A stretch of 64,000 nucleotides of DNA from contig NC_037643.1 in the NCBI RefSeq assembly GCF_003254395.2, forward strand, positions 12,356,963 to 12,420,962, read 5' to 3'. Position 1 is the stretch's first letter. Every line of letters begins with the position of its first letter. The DNA comes from Apis mellifera (taxonomy: Eukaryota; Arthropoda; Insecta; Hymenoptera; Apidae). Positions 1 through 10,590 of the stretch are shown in pieces. The notes beneath the pieces are model-generated. The model was not told where the DNA came from. It searched no databases and saw only the letters and a program-made list of their open reading frames with translations. Position numbers and translations under genes: made by a program.

Positions 1-457
1 TCAAGGAAGGCGAGTTATATAAAGTTGGAATTAGAAATCGGGGTTAGGTTGAGTGAGAGGGATATTAGTTGGGAGACTTTGTTTTATAACATGCGAGGGG
101 GATATAATCGATATGATATTTTGCTTCGTCGAACTCCCGTTTATTTCCCGTCGTTAATATACTTCTCGCGTTAATATTTAAAACGCACTTTTCAACGGAT
201 ATTACTTTCGATCGAAAAGAGGAATTATATCCTGCTTAAATCTCCTATTATTTTTTATGAATGAAAATTTCTAAAAATTAACTCGAAATTGTTTATGAAT
301 AGAATTAACCCGCGACCATTATTACCGACTCCCTAATCGCGGTTCGTTATCTCGGTTATGTTACGACACACGCTAATTTACGTGACACACTATAGTCGTA
401 CGCCATGATCGTATAGCTCAACAGGCCTGTTCACACCGGAAGAGATAGGTTCCTTGG
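1..457. other. Unique AT-rich non-coding DNA
   Basis: No gene, open frame of note or repeat array is visible. A perfect 12-bp palindrome (aacaggcctgtt) sits at 420-431, just upstream of the poly(A) tract and T-arm-like hairpin at 458-504. Confidence 0.6.
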
Positions 458-504
458 AAAAAAAAAAAAAAAAAAGTCTCCAGGGTTCGAACCCCTGGGA
501 CACA
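458..504 (+). other. A18 tract followed by tRNA T-arm-like hairpin (tRNA/SINE remnant?)
   Basis: Eighteen A residues (458-475) are followed directly by a hairpin. Its core stem is 480-485 (ccaggg) against 493-498 (ccctgg), closing a 7-nt loop ttcgaac (486-492). Three more pairs (476-478 with 499-501) form if T479 is bulged. The loop and flanks reproduce the B-box promoter/T-arm of tRNA genes (ggttcgaaccc, 484-494). A box-A-like word (tagctcaacagg, 414-425) lies about 60 bp upstream, but the D-stem and acceptor stem do not pair, so this is not an intact tRNA. It may be a tRNA-derived retroposon scar or a 3' tRNA fragment, or simple coincidence. Confidence 0.35.
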
Positions 505-2297
505 GCCCCTGCCAATTACCGCTTAATGAACCTAAAAAAATGTCATTTCACAGCTAATTAAATCGTGTTCCCCGGCCTTACGGTGGAAATTATTTTCAAT
601 TCCCGATTCGCCAACGGGCAACGCTCCGCCGGTCGCGGCGGAAACGGTTATTACCCTCACATGTTACACTCCCCGCGATACACATTTATTCGGGCCTCCG
701 CGTGAAATATACAACGTTCCAAAGGAACCAATTAACTCCCTTTTTCTTTTTGCCTTCGCGCGCGCTGAAAAATGTATCACTTGGCCGTACCGAGAAACGG
801 TACGATCGAGGAGAAACTGGTCCGCAGATGGTCCTAGTTGTTTCGAGGATTTAAATTCTTGACCTAATCCCTACCACCCACTGTTTCCACTATTAAATTA
901 GAATGGCTATCAAACTTTACGCGATTCTGATTTTTTGCCGACCTCTTCGTTTCCTTCGATTGAAAAAGAAAATTAGAAAATATACCCGTGGAATATTTTT
1001 AGTTTTAAATTTTATTCCATCATCATGATAAATCGATCATTCTCACAAATTTAATGGTATTCTTTCTAACTTTTAAAGAAATAAAATTTCTCTACATATT
1101 CAAAATGTTTTTTTCTTCTCGAAGTTTCTACCAGTTTCGATATAGTTGATGTAGATGATTGAAGTACTTTTTGAATAAACGATAAAAAAGAATAAGTTAC
1201 GACGTGAAGTGAATTTACAGGGAGAATAAAGTTGTAAGAGGCGTAAAACAAAAGCGAATCGCTACGTGTGACAACGAATGTTTCAGCAAATCGAGCGTTT
1301 AAACGACTCGAGCGAGGAAGCATAAATAAACGTGTTTCGTCTCACGATGGCGTTAATATTTTTCGTGGGAATAAAGATCGTTAAAAAATTCCTCGTCTAT
1401 CATCTTTTCATCGTCAAAATCGTTTGAATAATCGTTTGGAAGCGATTTCATGGGATAAACGCTTTATGGATTGTAAATTTGTCGCCGATAGTTGTGTCGC
1501 TCGAGCGACGATAATTATGACACGCCACCGTTTTACGTTTCGTATTAAATATGAATGTAATATCGCGCGCGTTCGTGTTTTAATATTATTTTAACGCTAT
1601 TGAATGGAACGAACGTATTATATCTCGTGTTAAATATTAAATTTAAATGTAATTCATCGTTTACGTTTAATAACGTCGCTTACGTAACGATTTGGCTCGT
1701 TAAAAAAAAGAAGAAAAAGCTTTGGTCAGAAGTATGCGGTACAACGATATGCATCACGAGAAAAGGAAGAAAAAGAAATTAATTCGTTTCAATAATCAAT
1801 GAAATTGGATTTCCATTTTAAAATCATTGATATATACTTTTTTTTAAGAACCATATGCATTAATAATAAAGTTTACTGGTGTGATTAAATGATCCATGAT
1901 TCGTTTTGTATTATTCGTCTTGTCATTCTGCTTCTGTTCCAATTGTTTCCAATTGTCCGATTAATAGCTGATCTACATCACTTTTCTAACCTTTATGCTC
2001 ATACATTTTACTTTTTATTATATAAAATTATATTTATTATATTAGATCCTTTTTAGCCTTTGTACTTATTTACATTTTCACTTTATATATATCGAGAAAA
2101 AAGGAAATTGCAATTACAAATATTTGTCGGATTAATAGGTTATGCTCACGTTGCCACCACGTTATATTTTCTCACAAGTCCGCCCTATACTTAACCTTGT
2201 TTCGCAGGAAGGAAATTACGCAGCTACTTGACCTTCCCCTTATCTCTCTCACTCATCTCGGTTAATCATATTCCTTAATTTAAATAATCATCACCCA
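505..2297. other. Unique AT-rich non-coding DNA
   Basis: No recognisable gene. A perfect 14-bp palindrome (gtcgctcgagcgac) is at 1496-1509. Short open frames at 1066-1323 (-) and 1600-1782 (+) have low-complexity, AT-driven translations and no domain I recognise. Confidence 0.6.
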
Positions 2298-2316
2298 ACA
2301 CACACACACACACACA
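2298..2316. repeat. (AC)n microsatellite
   Basis: An uninterrupted run of alternating A and C, about 9 units, leading into a short TA-rich segment. Confidence 0.9.
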
Positions 2317-4165
2317 TATACACTTTTGCACCGTCTTCTCCCGAAGCGGAATTCTCGAAACGACACGTGGAAAAATAACAAGGCGTTTAAGCAGCGCACT
2401 CTGCAGGCTAGTTACAACACGTGGCCATGACAGTTTAGCCTCCAGGCAACGGTATTATATATTTAAGGCGCATCTCTACTGCTATATGCAAACAGTGGGT
2501 CGGTAAAGTAGGCCACTGATCAACTCGCTTCTTATCCGATTTCGTAGTAGCGAAACTGTTACACGGATTCGCTGTGTGCCATGAACGAATCCCGCTGGTG
2601 ATTTTCGTATCTAAAAGAATTCACTAGGGAATTACTGCGCAGAATACGTAGTGTGAAGAATGCACGAATTAATGATTTATCCTTAAAAAGAAGTTTGTTG
2701 TAATTCCATTGTTGTTACTCCAATGTTGTTAATTTATCATCGATTAAATCGGTTGGTGCATTAATCCCTTTAATATATCAATTTGTAGTTTATTAATTAC
2801 GCTTGTTTGATCAATGCACTTGTCTGACCAATTATTGATCTACGGTACTACAGATGTTAATACGCGCTACATAATTTGATGTACTATCATCGAATCCCTT
2901 CGATATTCTTTTTTTCCCCAATTTTTCTCCCCCTCCCCCGAAAAAATTATATATTTCAGAATCAAATTAAAAATTGCACGCGATATTAAAAATTTCGTTT
3001 CGAATTAAAAATATGGCATGTATGAAACACAGATACACAGATGATGATGATGGAGGAAACAGAGATCGAGGTAAACAACTATGGGGAGCGATCTCCCCGA
3101 GATTGATTCGAGATAGAGATTCTATCGGATTCTTTTTCAGCCCCCGCAAGATTACTCCGCGCAACTGCACTTCTCGACTTCGACACGGAAACGCTTTTTC
3201 CTTGATAAATTTAATTTATATCGCCTTAACTCGCCGTGACCCGTGGATAACCCCACACCGCGCCGTTAATCGTTAACGAATGCTTTACAGTTGCGCGCGG
3301 CCCTCCTCCCCTTCCTCCTCCCTTCCTCCTCCTCCTCGCGCTGATTGCGAAGTTGGACCGCGGTTTTAGCGCGATATCGATTCGGCAAACAAGATGTTTA
3401 TGTAATCTTGCAGATGAAACTGTACGCGGTGTAACGCGCGATATTGTTTGTTCATTAGGCAGAGATGAAAATATTTCACTTTGTTGTTTTTCATCCATTT
3501 TTCGATTCGAATATATTGACGAAGCGACATCGGTAATTGTTAATTATTAATCAACTGTAACTTTTCGTTGTAAACGCGTCGTTATCCTCCCAACGAAAAT
3601 TAATTTTTTCCTTCATCCAGATTTCTCTCGTTTAATATAATTTTCGAAGAGATATTTTTTTTAGGAAGCAAGTAGTTTGAATCAATAATTGTTATCCACG
3701 ATGAGTGGAATATTATCATAAGATAAATGGAATAATATAATGCTTCTTCTTTTTTTTCTCGACTGTTCAATCGTGGATTGAAGTTGAAGAAAGAAAGAGA
3801 AAAATGAGAAATACAACACGTTATTTTTTGTTTCTTCCACGCCACTTTGACATCGCATCTGGCTACATCTCTGGTTACACACAAACGAGTGGTTACGATC
3901 GACCACTCGATCAATGAAACTCGATAGATAACTTGGATTTTGTCGAGCGTTTCGTCGACCCCTTAAATCGTCCGGTTTCGCCGGTTTTCTCTGAAAACCG
4001 ATTCTAAAGGCATCTGCGGTCAATGGGGCCTCCTCAGACGAGTCGTTTCAGGAGGATCTCGTTCGTTCGCCTCCACGCTTCGATAATACCGATACACCGC
4101 GATAGAAATCCGCGGGACGGATCTACCTCTATTCATTTTTCCCCCGAAATAACGAAAATTTGATG

Positions 4166-4166
<1 letters not shown>
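2317..4166. other. Unique non-coding DNA with a pyrimidine-rich stretch
   Basis: The segment is mixed AT-rich sequence. About 2390-2620 is richer in GC than its surroundings. Near 3300-3340 lies a CCT/CCTT-rich pyrimidine tract. Overlapping open frames around 2967-3550 and 3600-4023 run on both strands and show no recognisable domain, so I treat them as chance frames. Confidence 0.55.

Positions 4167-4200
<34 letters not shown>
4167..4200. repeat. (CA)17 microsatellite
   Basis: Seventeen uninterrupted CA units followed by tatat. It is alternating purine-pyrimidine, so it can adopt Z-DNA. It is probably polymorphic in length. Confidence 0.95.
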
Positions 4201-4205
<5 letters not shown>

Positions 4206-5110
4206 CGAAACAAACGGTGACCGTATGAAAAACGAAAACTGTGTGGAATTCAATATCGAAATTGCAATTTTTATTAATTCAATACAATTTCTTAATCCGC
4301 GATAATAAAAATAAGAACAACAACGAATATATTTTATACTCCGATAAAAATTTCCTTGAAAAAGGGAAAAAGAGAGAAATATACGCGACACTTGGGCATA
4401 GATTGGTTCCAATTTATTTTGCATTTTATTCAATTTCTGAATAAAAAAAATAAGAACAACGAATATATTTACTTGGTTGCACGATTTAATAAAATTCAAT
4501 TTCTAAAATTTTCTTGTTCCTTGAAAAAGAGGGGGAGAGAGAGAGAGAGAACAACATACGCGACACCTGAATCGGTTGGTCCAATTTACAGCATCCGTGT
4601 CCTCCTTCTCGGTTGTTTGTCGACAAGCGCGAAAAATACAGATCCACGTAGGGGAAATAAATTAGGTGGGTTGGGAACGAGACTGGAGAGCCGAGGACAG
4701 AGTCAATTATCGAGGACTCTCCTCCTTCCCTCCCCTCCCCATAGGTCCCTCGAGGGAGCAAGCGTCTTACCGGATGCGTTTTCGAACGCCTCGATACGGC
4801 GTTCGCTCACCGAGAAGAAGCGAGCGGCCGCTTCGAATAAACGAATAACGAGACGCGCCTCTCCGAGGCGAGATTCGGTTAACCACATCTCCTCGAGCGG
4901 TCTATCCGTGAGTCTCCTTTGGGTCGTCCTTTTTAATTGCGGTTCGTTCATGTTGCGGGATACTGGGCGGAATAGTGTTTGGTTACTCTCTAATGCCATA
5001 GAAACGGTGTGCGGTTTCGTTGTGAGCGCCTGGGGAACCCGGTGCGCATGCTTTCTTGCGAAATGTTTGCAAATTGTCCGCCCTACCGTGCTGTACTATA
5101 CTCGAATTGG
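4201..5110. other. CpG-rich block with the longest open frame in the window
   Basis: From about 4560 to 5100 the sequence is clearly richer in GC and CpG. A 282-codon frame (4356-5204, +) begins in A/G-rich low-complexity sequence, includes a (GA)n run (about 4535-4550), and ends inside the downstream tandem array. Its translation has no domain, signal or family I recognise, and minus-strand frames (4486-4761 and 4703-4999) are also open. I read the block as non-coding or regulatory rather than a gene. Confidence 0.45.
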
Positions 5111-6140
5111 GTACTTAAACTTCGCCCCTTTTAAGTTCTATGTGTATATGTGTTTCAATAGTTATAAAAATTTCAGTGGTTTGATTTTTAAACGTGTATT
5201 ATAATAGCTATACTACTTGTCCGATTTATGATTGACTCCATTCGTTTGAACACGACTGTTACTTCTGGGATTATGATTACTTTTTTTTTCAATCAGTGAA
5301 TCACTGTTGTGAATTGAATTGAGTGATATATTTCGATGGTTATTTAAAATTTCAATGCTTTGTTTTTTAAATGTATATTATAATATAATAGCTACACTAT
5401 TTGTCCGATTTATGACTAACTTTCTCCACATCATTGTTGAATCGAATTGAGTACTTAAACTTCGCCTCTTTTAAGTTCTATATGTGTATGTATTTCAGTA
5501 GTTATAAAAATTTCAATGATTTGATTTTTAAACGTGTATTATAATAGCTATACTACTTGTCCGATTTATGATTGACTCCATTTGTTTGAACATAACTGTT
5601 ACTTCTGGGATTACGATTACTTTTTTTTTCAATCAGTGAATCATTGTTGTGAATCGAATTGAATGATATATTTCGATGGTTATAAAAATTTCAATGCTTT
5701 GTTTTTTAAACGTATATTATAATATAATAGCTACTTGTCCGATTTATGATTGACTTCCTCCACATTGTTGAATCGAATTGAGTACTTAAACTTCGCCCCT
5801 TTTAAGTTCTATGTGTATATGTATTTCAATAGTTATAAAAATTTCAATGGTTTGTTTTTTAAACGTGTATTATAATAGCTACACTACTTGTCCGATTTAT
5901 GATTGACTCCATTCGTTTGAACGCGACTGTTACTTCTGGGATTATGATCATTTTTTTTTTCAATCAGTGAACCATTGTTGTGAATCGAATTGAGTGATAT
6001 ATCTCGATGGTTATAAAAATTTCAATGATTTGTGTTTTAAACATGTATTATAATAGCTATACTACTTGTCTGATTTATGACTGACTGCATTCGTTTGAAT
6101 GCGATTATTACTATAATTATGATCACTTTTTTTTTCAAAT
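5111..6140. repeat. Tandem array with AB higher-order structure (~340-bp dimer, 3 copies)
   Basis: The phrase gtacttaaacttcgcc recurs at 5111, 5451 and 5782, giving a period of about 331-340 bp. Inside each period a second conserved core (gttataaaaatttca) appears twice, at 5161, 5339, 5501, 5679, 5832 and 6010. The intervals are 178, 162, 178, 153 and 178 bp. The array is therefore six monomers of two alternating types, organised as three dimers. Each monomer carries a conserved cttgtccgatttatga segment. The last copy decays after about 6130. Confidence 0.9.
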
Positions 6141-6934
6141 TTTTTTTGAATCACTGTTGTCAATCACTGAAATTATATCGATATATTTATTATTTATATT
6201 ATTTTGGTAAATATATGATAATATATTCACTGTATCAAAATGAACAAGTAATCTGTCTGATCAGAACCGTTTTATTCTACTTGTCGGCTCAAGTGTTATA
6301 CTCGTCCGTCTTATTATCGATGGCTGTCTCCATCAGTTCATCGATTCAAAAACTCGCAAAGTTCCGTTGTCACGATCAATCCTGGGCCAAGCAAATGGAA
6401 AATGGAACAATTTGCTCACGCGAGAAAGGAATAAAATTTCGAATGTGTGCAATTTATTTAAATCAAGGTGGGAGGGCATATTTGTTTCGTGTTTATGGAT
6501 ACACCGGGGACGAGGAAACGCGGTTATCCTTCTTCATTCATCGTCTTTCTTCACGCGAGGAAACGTGAGCGAAACGTTGGCGAAATCGTTTAAAAGATTT
6601 CATTGGGAAACACGCGCGTAACCAAGTGTTTCGAGTGTTCTTCTTGCATATCAAATGCACACCCGTATTTATCGCGATATTTGTTCCGAGATATTTGTAC
6701 ACGCGCAGTATAAATTATTACACTGCTTTTACAAGAGGGAAATGTTCTTTTTCCGTTTATAAACTCGTTCTTCAAATACATCCTGCTTTCATATCCCCCT
6801 ATATTTTAAATTACGAAATAATTACACCCTTACGGATAATTAGACGCGTGTTTCGTGGTAAAATACTTGTTGAATGCGATGGAAAATTATTTTATCGATA
6901 TTATCGAATTTAATATGTAATTATAATTTATCTT
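6141..6934. other. Unique non-coding DNA
   Basis: Open frames at 6077-6568 and 6626-6913 (+) and 6590-6781 (-) are the usual scatter. The first starts inside the tail of the upstream array. None gives a recognisable protein. Confidence 0.5.
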
Positions 6935-7340
6935 GTTCCACTAATATTCGTCCCCCCTTATTTTTCTCCGTCCAACAAGAAAGAATCACAATTAATTATT
7001 AATTCTCTTCCATCTAACTAACGAAAATTCGAAAGGAAGAATTCAACTAATTTTACAGATATTATAACCAAACATATATATATAAATAACTTAACTCGAA
7101 ATTTATCAACGAACGATAAAAATTAAAAAAATAATTTTATTTCACTAATATTCGTCCCCCCTTATTTTTCTCCATCCAATGAGAAAGAATCGCAATTAAT
7201 TATTAATTCTCTTCCATCCAACTAACTAAAAATCGAAAGGAAGAATTCGATTAATTTTACAGATATTATAACCAAACATATATAAATAACTTAACTCGAA
7301 ATTTATCAAGGAACGATAAAAATTAAGAAAATAATTTTTA
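6935..7340. repeat. ~203-bp direct tandem duplication (2 copies)
   Basis: The segment beginning ctaatattcgtcccccctta at 6941 recurs at 7144 with high similarity, including the flanking caattaattattaattctc and aacttaactcgaaatttatc phrases. The copies differ by point changes and a TA-dinucleotide length change. Confidence 0.9.
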
Positions 7341-7520
7341 TTACTCCCTCTCACAACAAATTAAATTTACCATCCAATTGCAGGACAACCACACATCCTT
7401 TAAATCCTTCCCTTATAACTTCCATCGTCCCCTTATCCAGCAAAACTCTCCCCCCTCCCCTCACCGTGAAGAGATAAAATCGTCGCGACTAACGCAATCA
7501 TTATTATCGAGTTTCAAACT

Positions 7521-7539
7521 CCCTGATTAAATATCAGGG
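7521..7539. other. Short perfect stem-loop
   Basis: Arms ccctgat (7521-7527) and atcaggg (7533-7539) close a 5-nt loop, immediately upstream of the GA microsatellite. Seven-base arms are expected by chance in a window of this size, so no function is implied. Confidence 0.5.
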
Positions 7540-7540
7540 C

Positions 7541-7559
7541 GAAAAAGAGAGAGAGAGAG

Positions 7560-7590
<31 letters not shown>

Positions 7591-7612
7591 GAGAAAGAGA
7601 GAGAGAGAGGAG
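7541..7612. repeat. (GA)n/(GAAA)n purine tract
   Basis: About 70 bp of almost pure purine built from GA and AAAGA units. GAGA-type tracts like this are common in insect non-coding DNA and can bind GAGA factors or form triplexes. Confidence 0.9.
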
Positions 7613-9379
7613 ACACCTCTGAAACGAGGTTGAGAAAGTTGGCGAATAACACGTAGAACTCACCCTTCCAACTTTCCACCCCTAAAAAAAGCGTCAGCTC
7701 TGTCGAAGCTTACGATTATCGCGCCACTTCTAACGATCCTCCCCCCTCTGCCCCTCCCCACTCCTTTCCATAACCCGAATATTACGCGACCTCAGCCTCC
7801 ATTTTTCCACGAACATTTTCGAACGAACGCCAAACCACGAATGGATGGAAAAGCGAATGGAAAACGTATTCGTGTGTATATTTTTGTATATTTTTTTCCC
7901 GCGAAGAAGAACTGTTTCCAGACCACGGAACACGCGAACACGGTAAATCTTATCGTTTCTTACATTCGCGTGGCCGCTCGTAAACATTCGTATCCCCCCT
8001 TCTTTGGAAAGCGGAAGCGATGAAAAATCTGCGCCGCTCTACTCCCGTTTGTCCATCGATTCGCGACCGACTTCCTTCCCCTTTAAAGCTTTCTGCTTAG
8101 CCTTGGATGATATTTATGCGCCCGGAGTTTCGGTAGGGTTTTCTTTTTTCTTCTTCTTCTTCCTCCTCCTTGCATGTCTCTTTTCTTTCTTTCGTTGAGG
8201 GGATTGTTTATTTGTTTCAGAGGGTTGATTTACGTGCATTTGTCGTCACGCTCGACGAATTTTTCCCGCGTGAACGGTTTCGAGAACAGTTTGTCTCTGG
8301 ATTCTCTTCAGGAATTAATTTTCGCTCCTAGATTTTTCCTCCTCCTTATTTTTATTTTCGAAAGAATTGGAATTCGATTAGAAACGTACGTTGTTTTTCT
8401 AAAATCGAATGCTTTTATCGAACACTTCCATCGAAGAGAAATTTCGAGGAGGAAGAAGAAAATTATTCACACATTAATAGGTTAATTTCCTCGAAACGGG
8501 GCCTTTTACATCTCGCCCAAGAGCTACAACTGCAACGAATCTCCAACGAATCGCCCTTCCTCCTCGCATCCCTGCTTTCAAACTAAAGTATTCTTAAGAT
8601 ATACACGCACACATATACATACACACACGTAGCTCTTCCAGGCGAAACTAAACTTTCCAACACAGAAACGGGGAGACCAAAGAAACTCCGTGGAACTAAA
8701 CCTGTTTAAATAGAAAGATATCCTGCTAAACTATGTTTTAAACCTCCTCGAGAAAGTTTGCCAACACGCGTTACATCACCCCGGCTGGCAATCCACCTAC
8801 TACGGACAATTACCCGAAATTTACTCTTCCACGATGGATAAATAAACGGAAACTCGATTCCGAGATATAAAATAATAATCCTGCCGATTAATGACAAACG
8901 CGTGGCCGCGTAATAATGCTCGAAAATAATCAACGGGAGGAAACAACAACAAACGAGTGAGGCAACGCGGCAACAAATTTAATTACAAGATTATAATCCA
9001 ATGGAAAATAATAACCTTTTCCCGATAAATGCGCAATCGTGTAATTAAATTCCCTACTACACCCCCCTCTTTCTCTCCTCCACTTTCGAAATCACGTTGC
9101 TCGACACGTTGTTAACCGTCTTCAAACGATGGATCCTTGCCGATCATAACAATTGGAAAAAAATTGTATGTAAGAGAATCGTTGAATTCTTGTCGGATGT
9201 TTAAAATTGGCGTGCAATTCTACAGAATCATTGTGCATGGAACGTCGACTGAGAGAGATTACCATCGAAGGTGGATTAAAAATATCAATGTTAAATAATA
9301 TTGCATATATGCGTTTTGAATATACTTTTAATAGTGCGTGGACATCTTGAGATTTCTTACTGTACAAGTTTCTTTAACG
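7613..9379. other. Unique AT-rich non-coding DNA
   Basis: Contains a TTC-rich stretch near 8144-8170 and scattered open frames (7730-7987, 8004-8198, 8174-8485, 8706-8933, 9122-9367) without recognisable domains. Nothing else stands out. Confidence 0.55.
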
Positions 9380-9401
9380 TATATATATATATATATATAT
9401 T
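9380..9401. repeat. (TA)11 microsatellite
   Basis: Eleven uninterrupted TA units. Confidence 0.95.
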
Positions 9402-10099
9402 TCGTTCATAGAAAGTTGCAAATGTAATACGAATACTTTCCTATTTACCTACTGTAGGTCAAACAGAAGATAAAACAGGATCAATCGGTCGAATACAAAT
9501 TTGTCGAGCAGCTACGAATGAAAGGAACTAAAAGGAAAGAAAGTTCGAGCAAAACAAACAAAAATTAATTAATTTCTATTCAAACGCACATTAAATATTG
9601 AAATATTCACTGCCATTACGCGAATACATTTATATATACATCACTCGAGAAGAGTAGCCATTCTGTTCTTACCTTATATCACACGATATCCAACATCAGC
9701 TTGTAAACGTGCAAGCGTGACGTGTGCAAAATTCGTGGACACGGATTCCATTCCATAAGGAGGATCTGCCTAACGACACCTTCGTCACTTGTCTTCAGTC
9801 TATCACGGCCATCATAACGCTATATCTCTCTTTCTTTTTCTCGCTCTTCCCTCTCTTTCCATCGCACGCGCAGCTGGACGACTCGAAAAGCAGCTCGTTT
9901 CCACGGGGGATACCCGGCCGATTTGTAAGCCGTTTAGAAAATCGTGTGCACCGGTCCATGGTGTGTTCGATCGGCTTCGAAACTTGGTAGAGGGGAGGGG
10001 AGGGGATATATAGGTGAAAAGGGCTGACCGGGTGGCAATAAATATCGATAATCGATAACCGGATGGGAGAAGAAAGCGATTGGTATACCGTCGTACCGA
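9402..10099. other. Unique non-coding DNA
   Basis: No gene recognised. The open frames over 9724-10013 (+) and 9795-10391 (-) depend on low-complexity S/P/L-rich or R/E-rich stretches. Confidence 0.5.
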
Positions 10100-10260
10100 T
10101 TCCGCTCGACGGAGGAGGAGGAGGAGAAGGAAAGAGAAGGGAAGAAGGGAGGGGAACAGAGCGAGAGAAAGAGAGAGAAAAAAATGGAAGTGAGAAGGAA
10201 CGCGGGGCTAAATGTAGGGATGGGTTGGGGGGAAGGGCAGGGAAGGGAGGATTGGAAGCG
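10098..10260 (+). repeat. Polypurine tract (A/G-rich on + strand)
   Basis: The tract runs from the ggaggagga repeats through GA, AAG and GGGAAG words with few pyrimidine interruptions. It explains the R/E/G-rich frame at 10063-10365 and its minus-strand shadow. Confidence 0.8.
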
Positions 10261-10385
10261 ATCTTCTTCGACGCTTTCAAAACCAGAAGTAGTTCCCGGA
10301 TTCGTATTAAAAAGCTTACGCTCGAGAAGACACTTTCAGCCGCGCTGACCGACTGTGAACGGTAAATTTGCGACCTCCTTTGCAA

Positions 10386-10590
10386 AAGCAATTATGTTAC
10401 TCCTACTCTCTCTCTCTCTCTTTCTCCTTCTCTCGTTCGCTTATCTCCTCGCTATTTCTCTTCCTGGCAATACGTTTCTCTTTCTCTCTTTCTCTTTCTT
10501 CTTATCCACCGCGTTCCATCACTCCTCCCCTCTCTTCTTCCATCCTCACCCGCCCTTTCGCTCCATCCTTTCCTTCTCTCGGCTCGGTAA
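10386..10590 (+). repeat. Polypyrimidine tract (C/T-rich on + strand)
   Basis: About 200 bp dominated by CT, TTTC and CCTC words with only occasional purines. It lies about 125 bp from the polypurine tract and has the opposite strand asymmetry, so the two could pair or form triplexes as imperfect inverted partners. It explains the S/L/F-rich frames at 10355-10927. Confidence 0.8.

Noticed and set aside
414..504. Complete tRNA gene
   Set aside because: A-box- and B-box-like words are present, but the D stem and acceptor stem do not pair and an A18 tract interrupts the body, so only a T-arm-like remnant is claimed.
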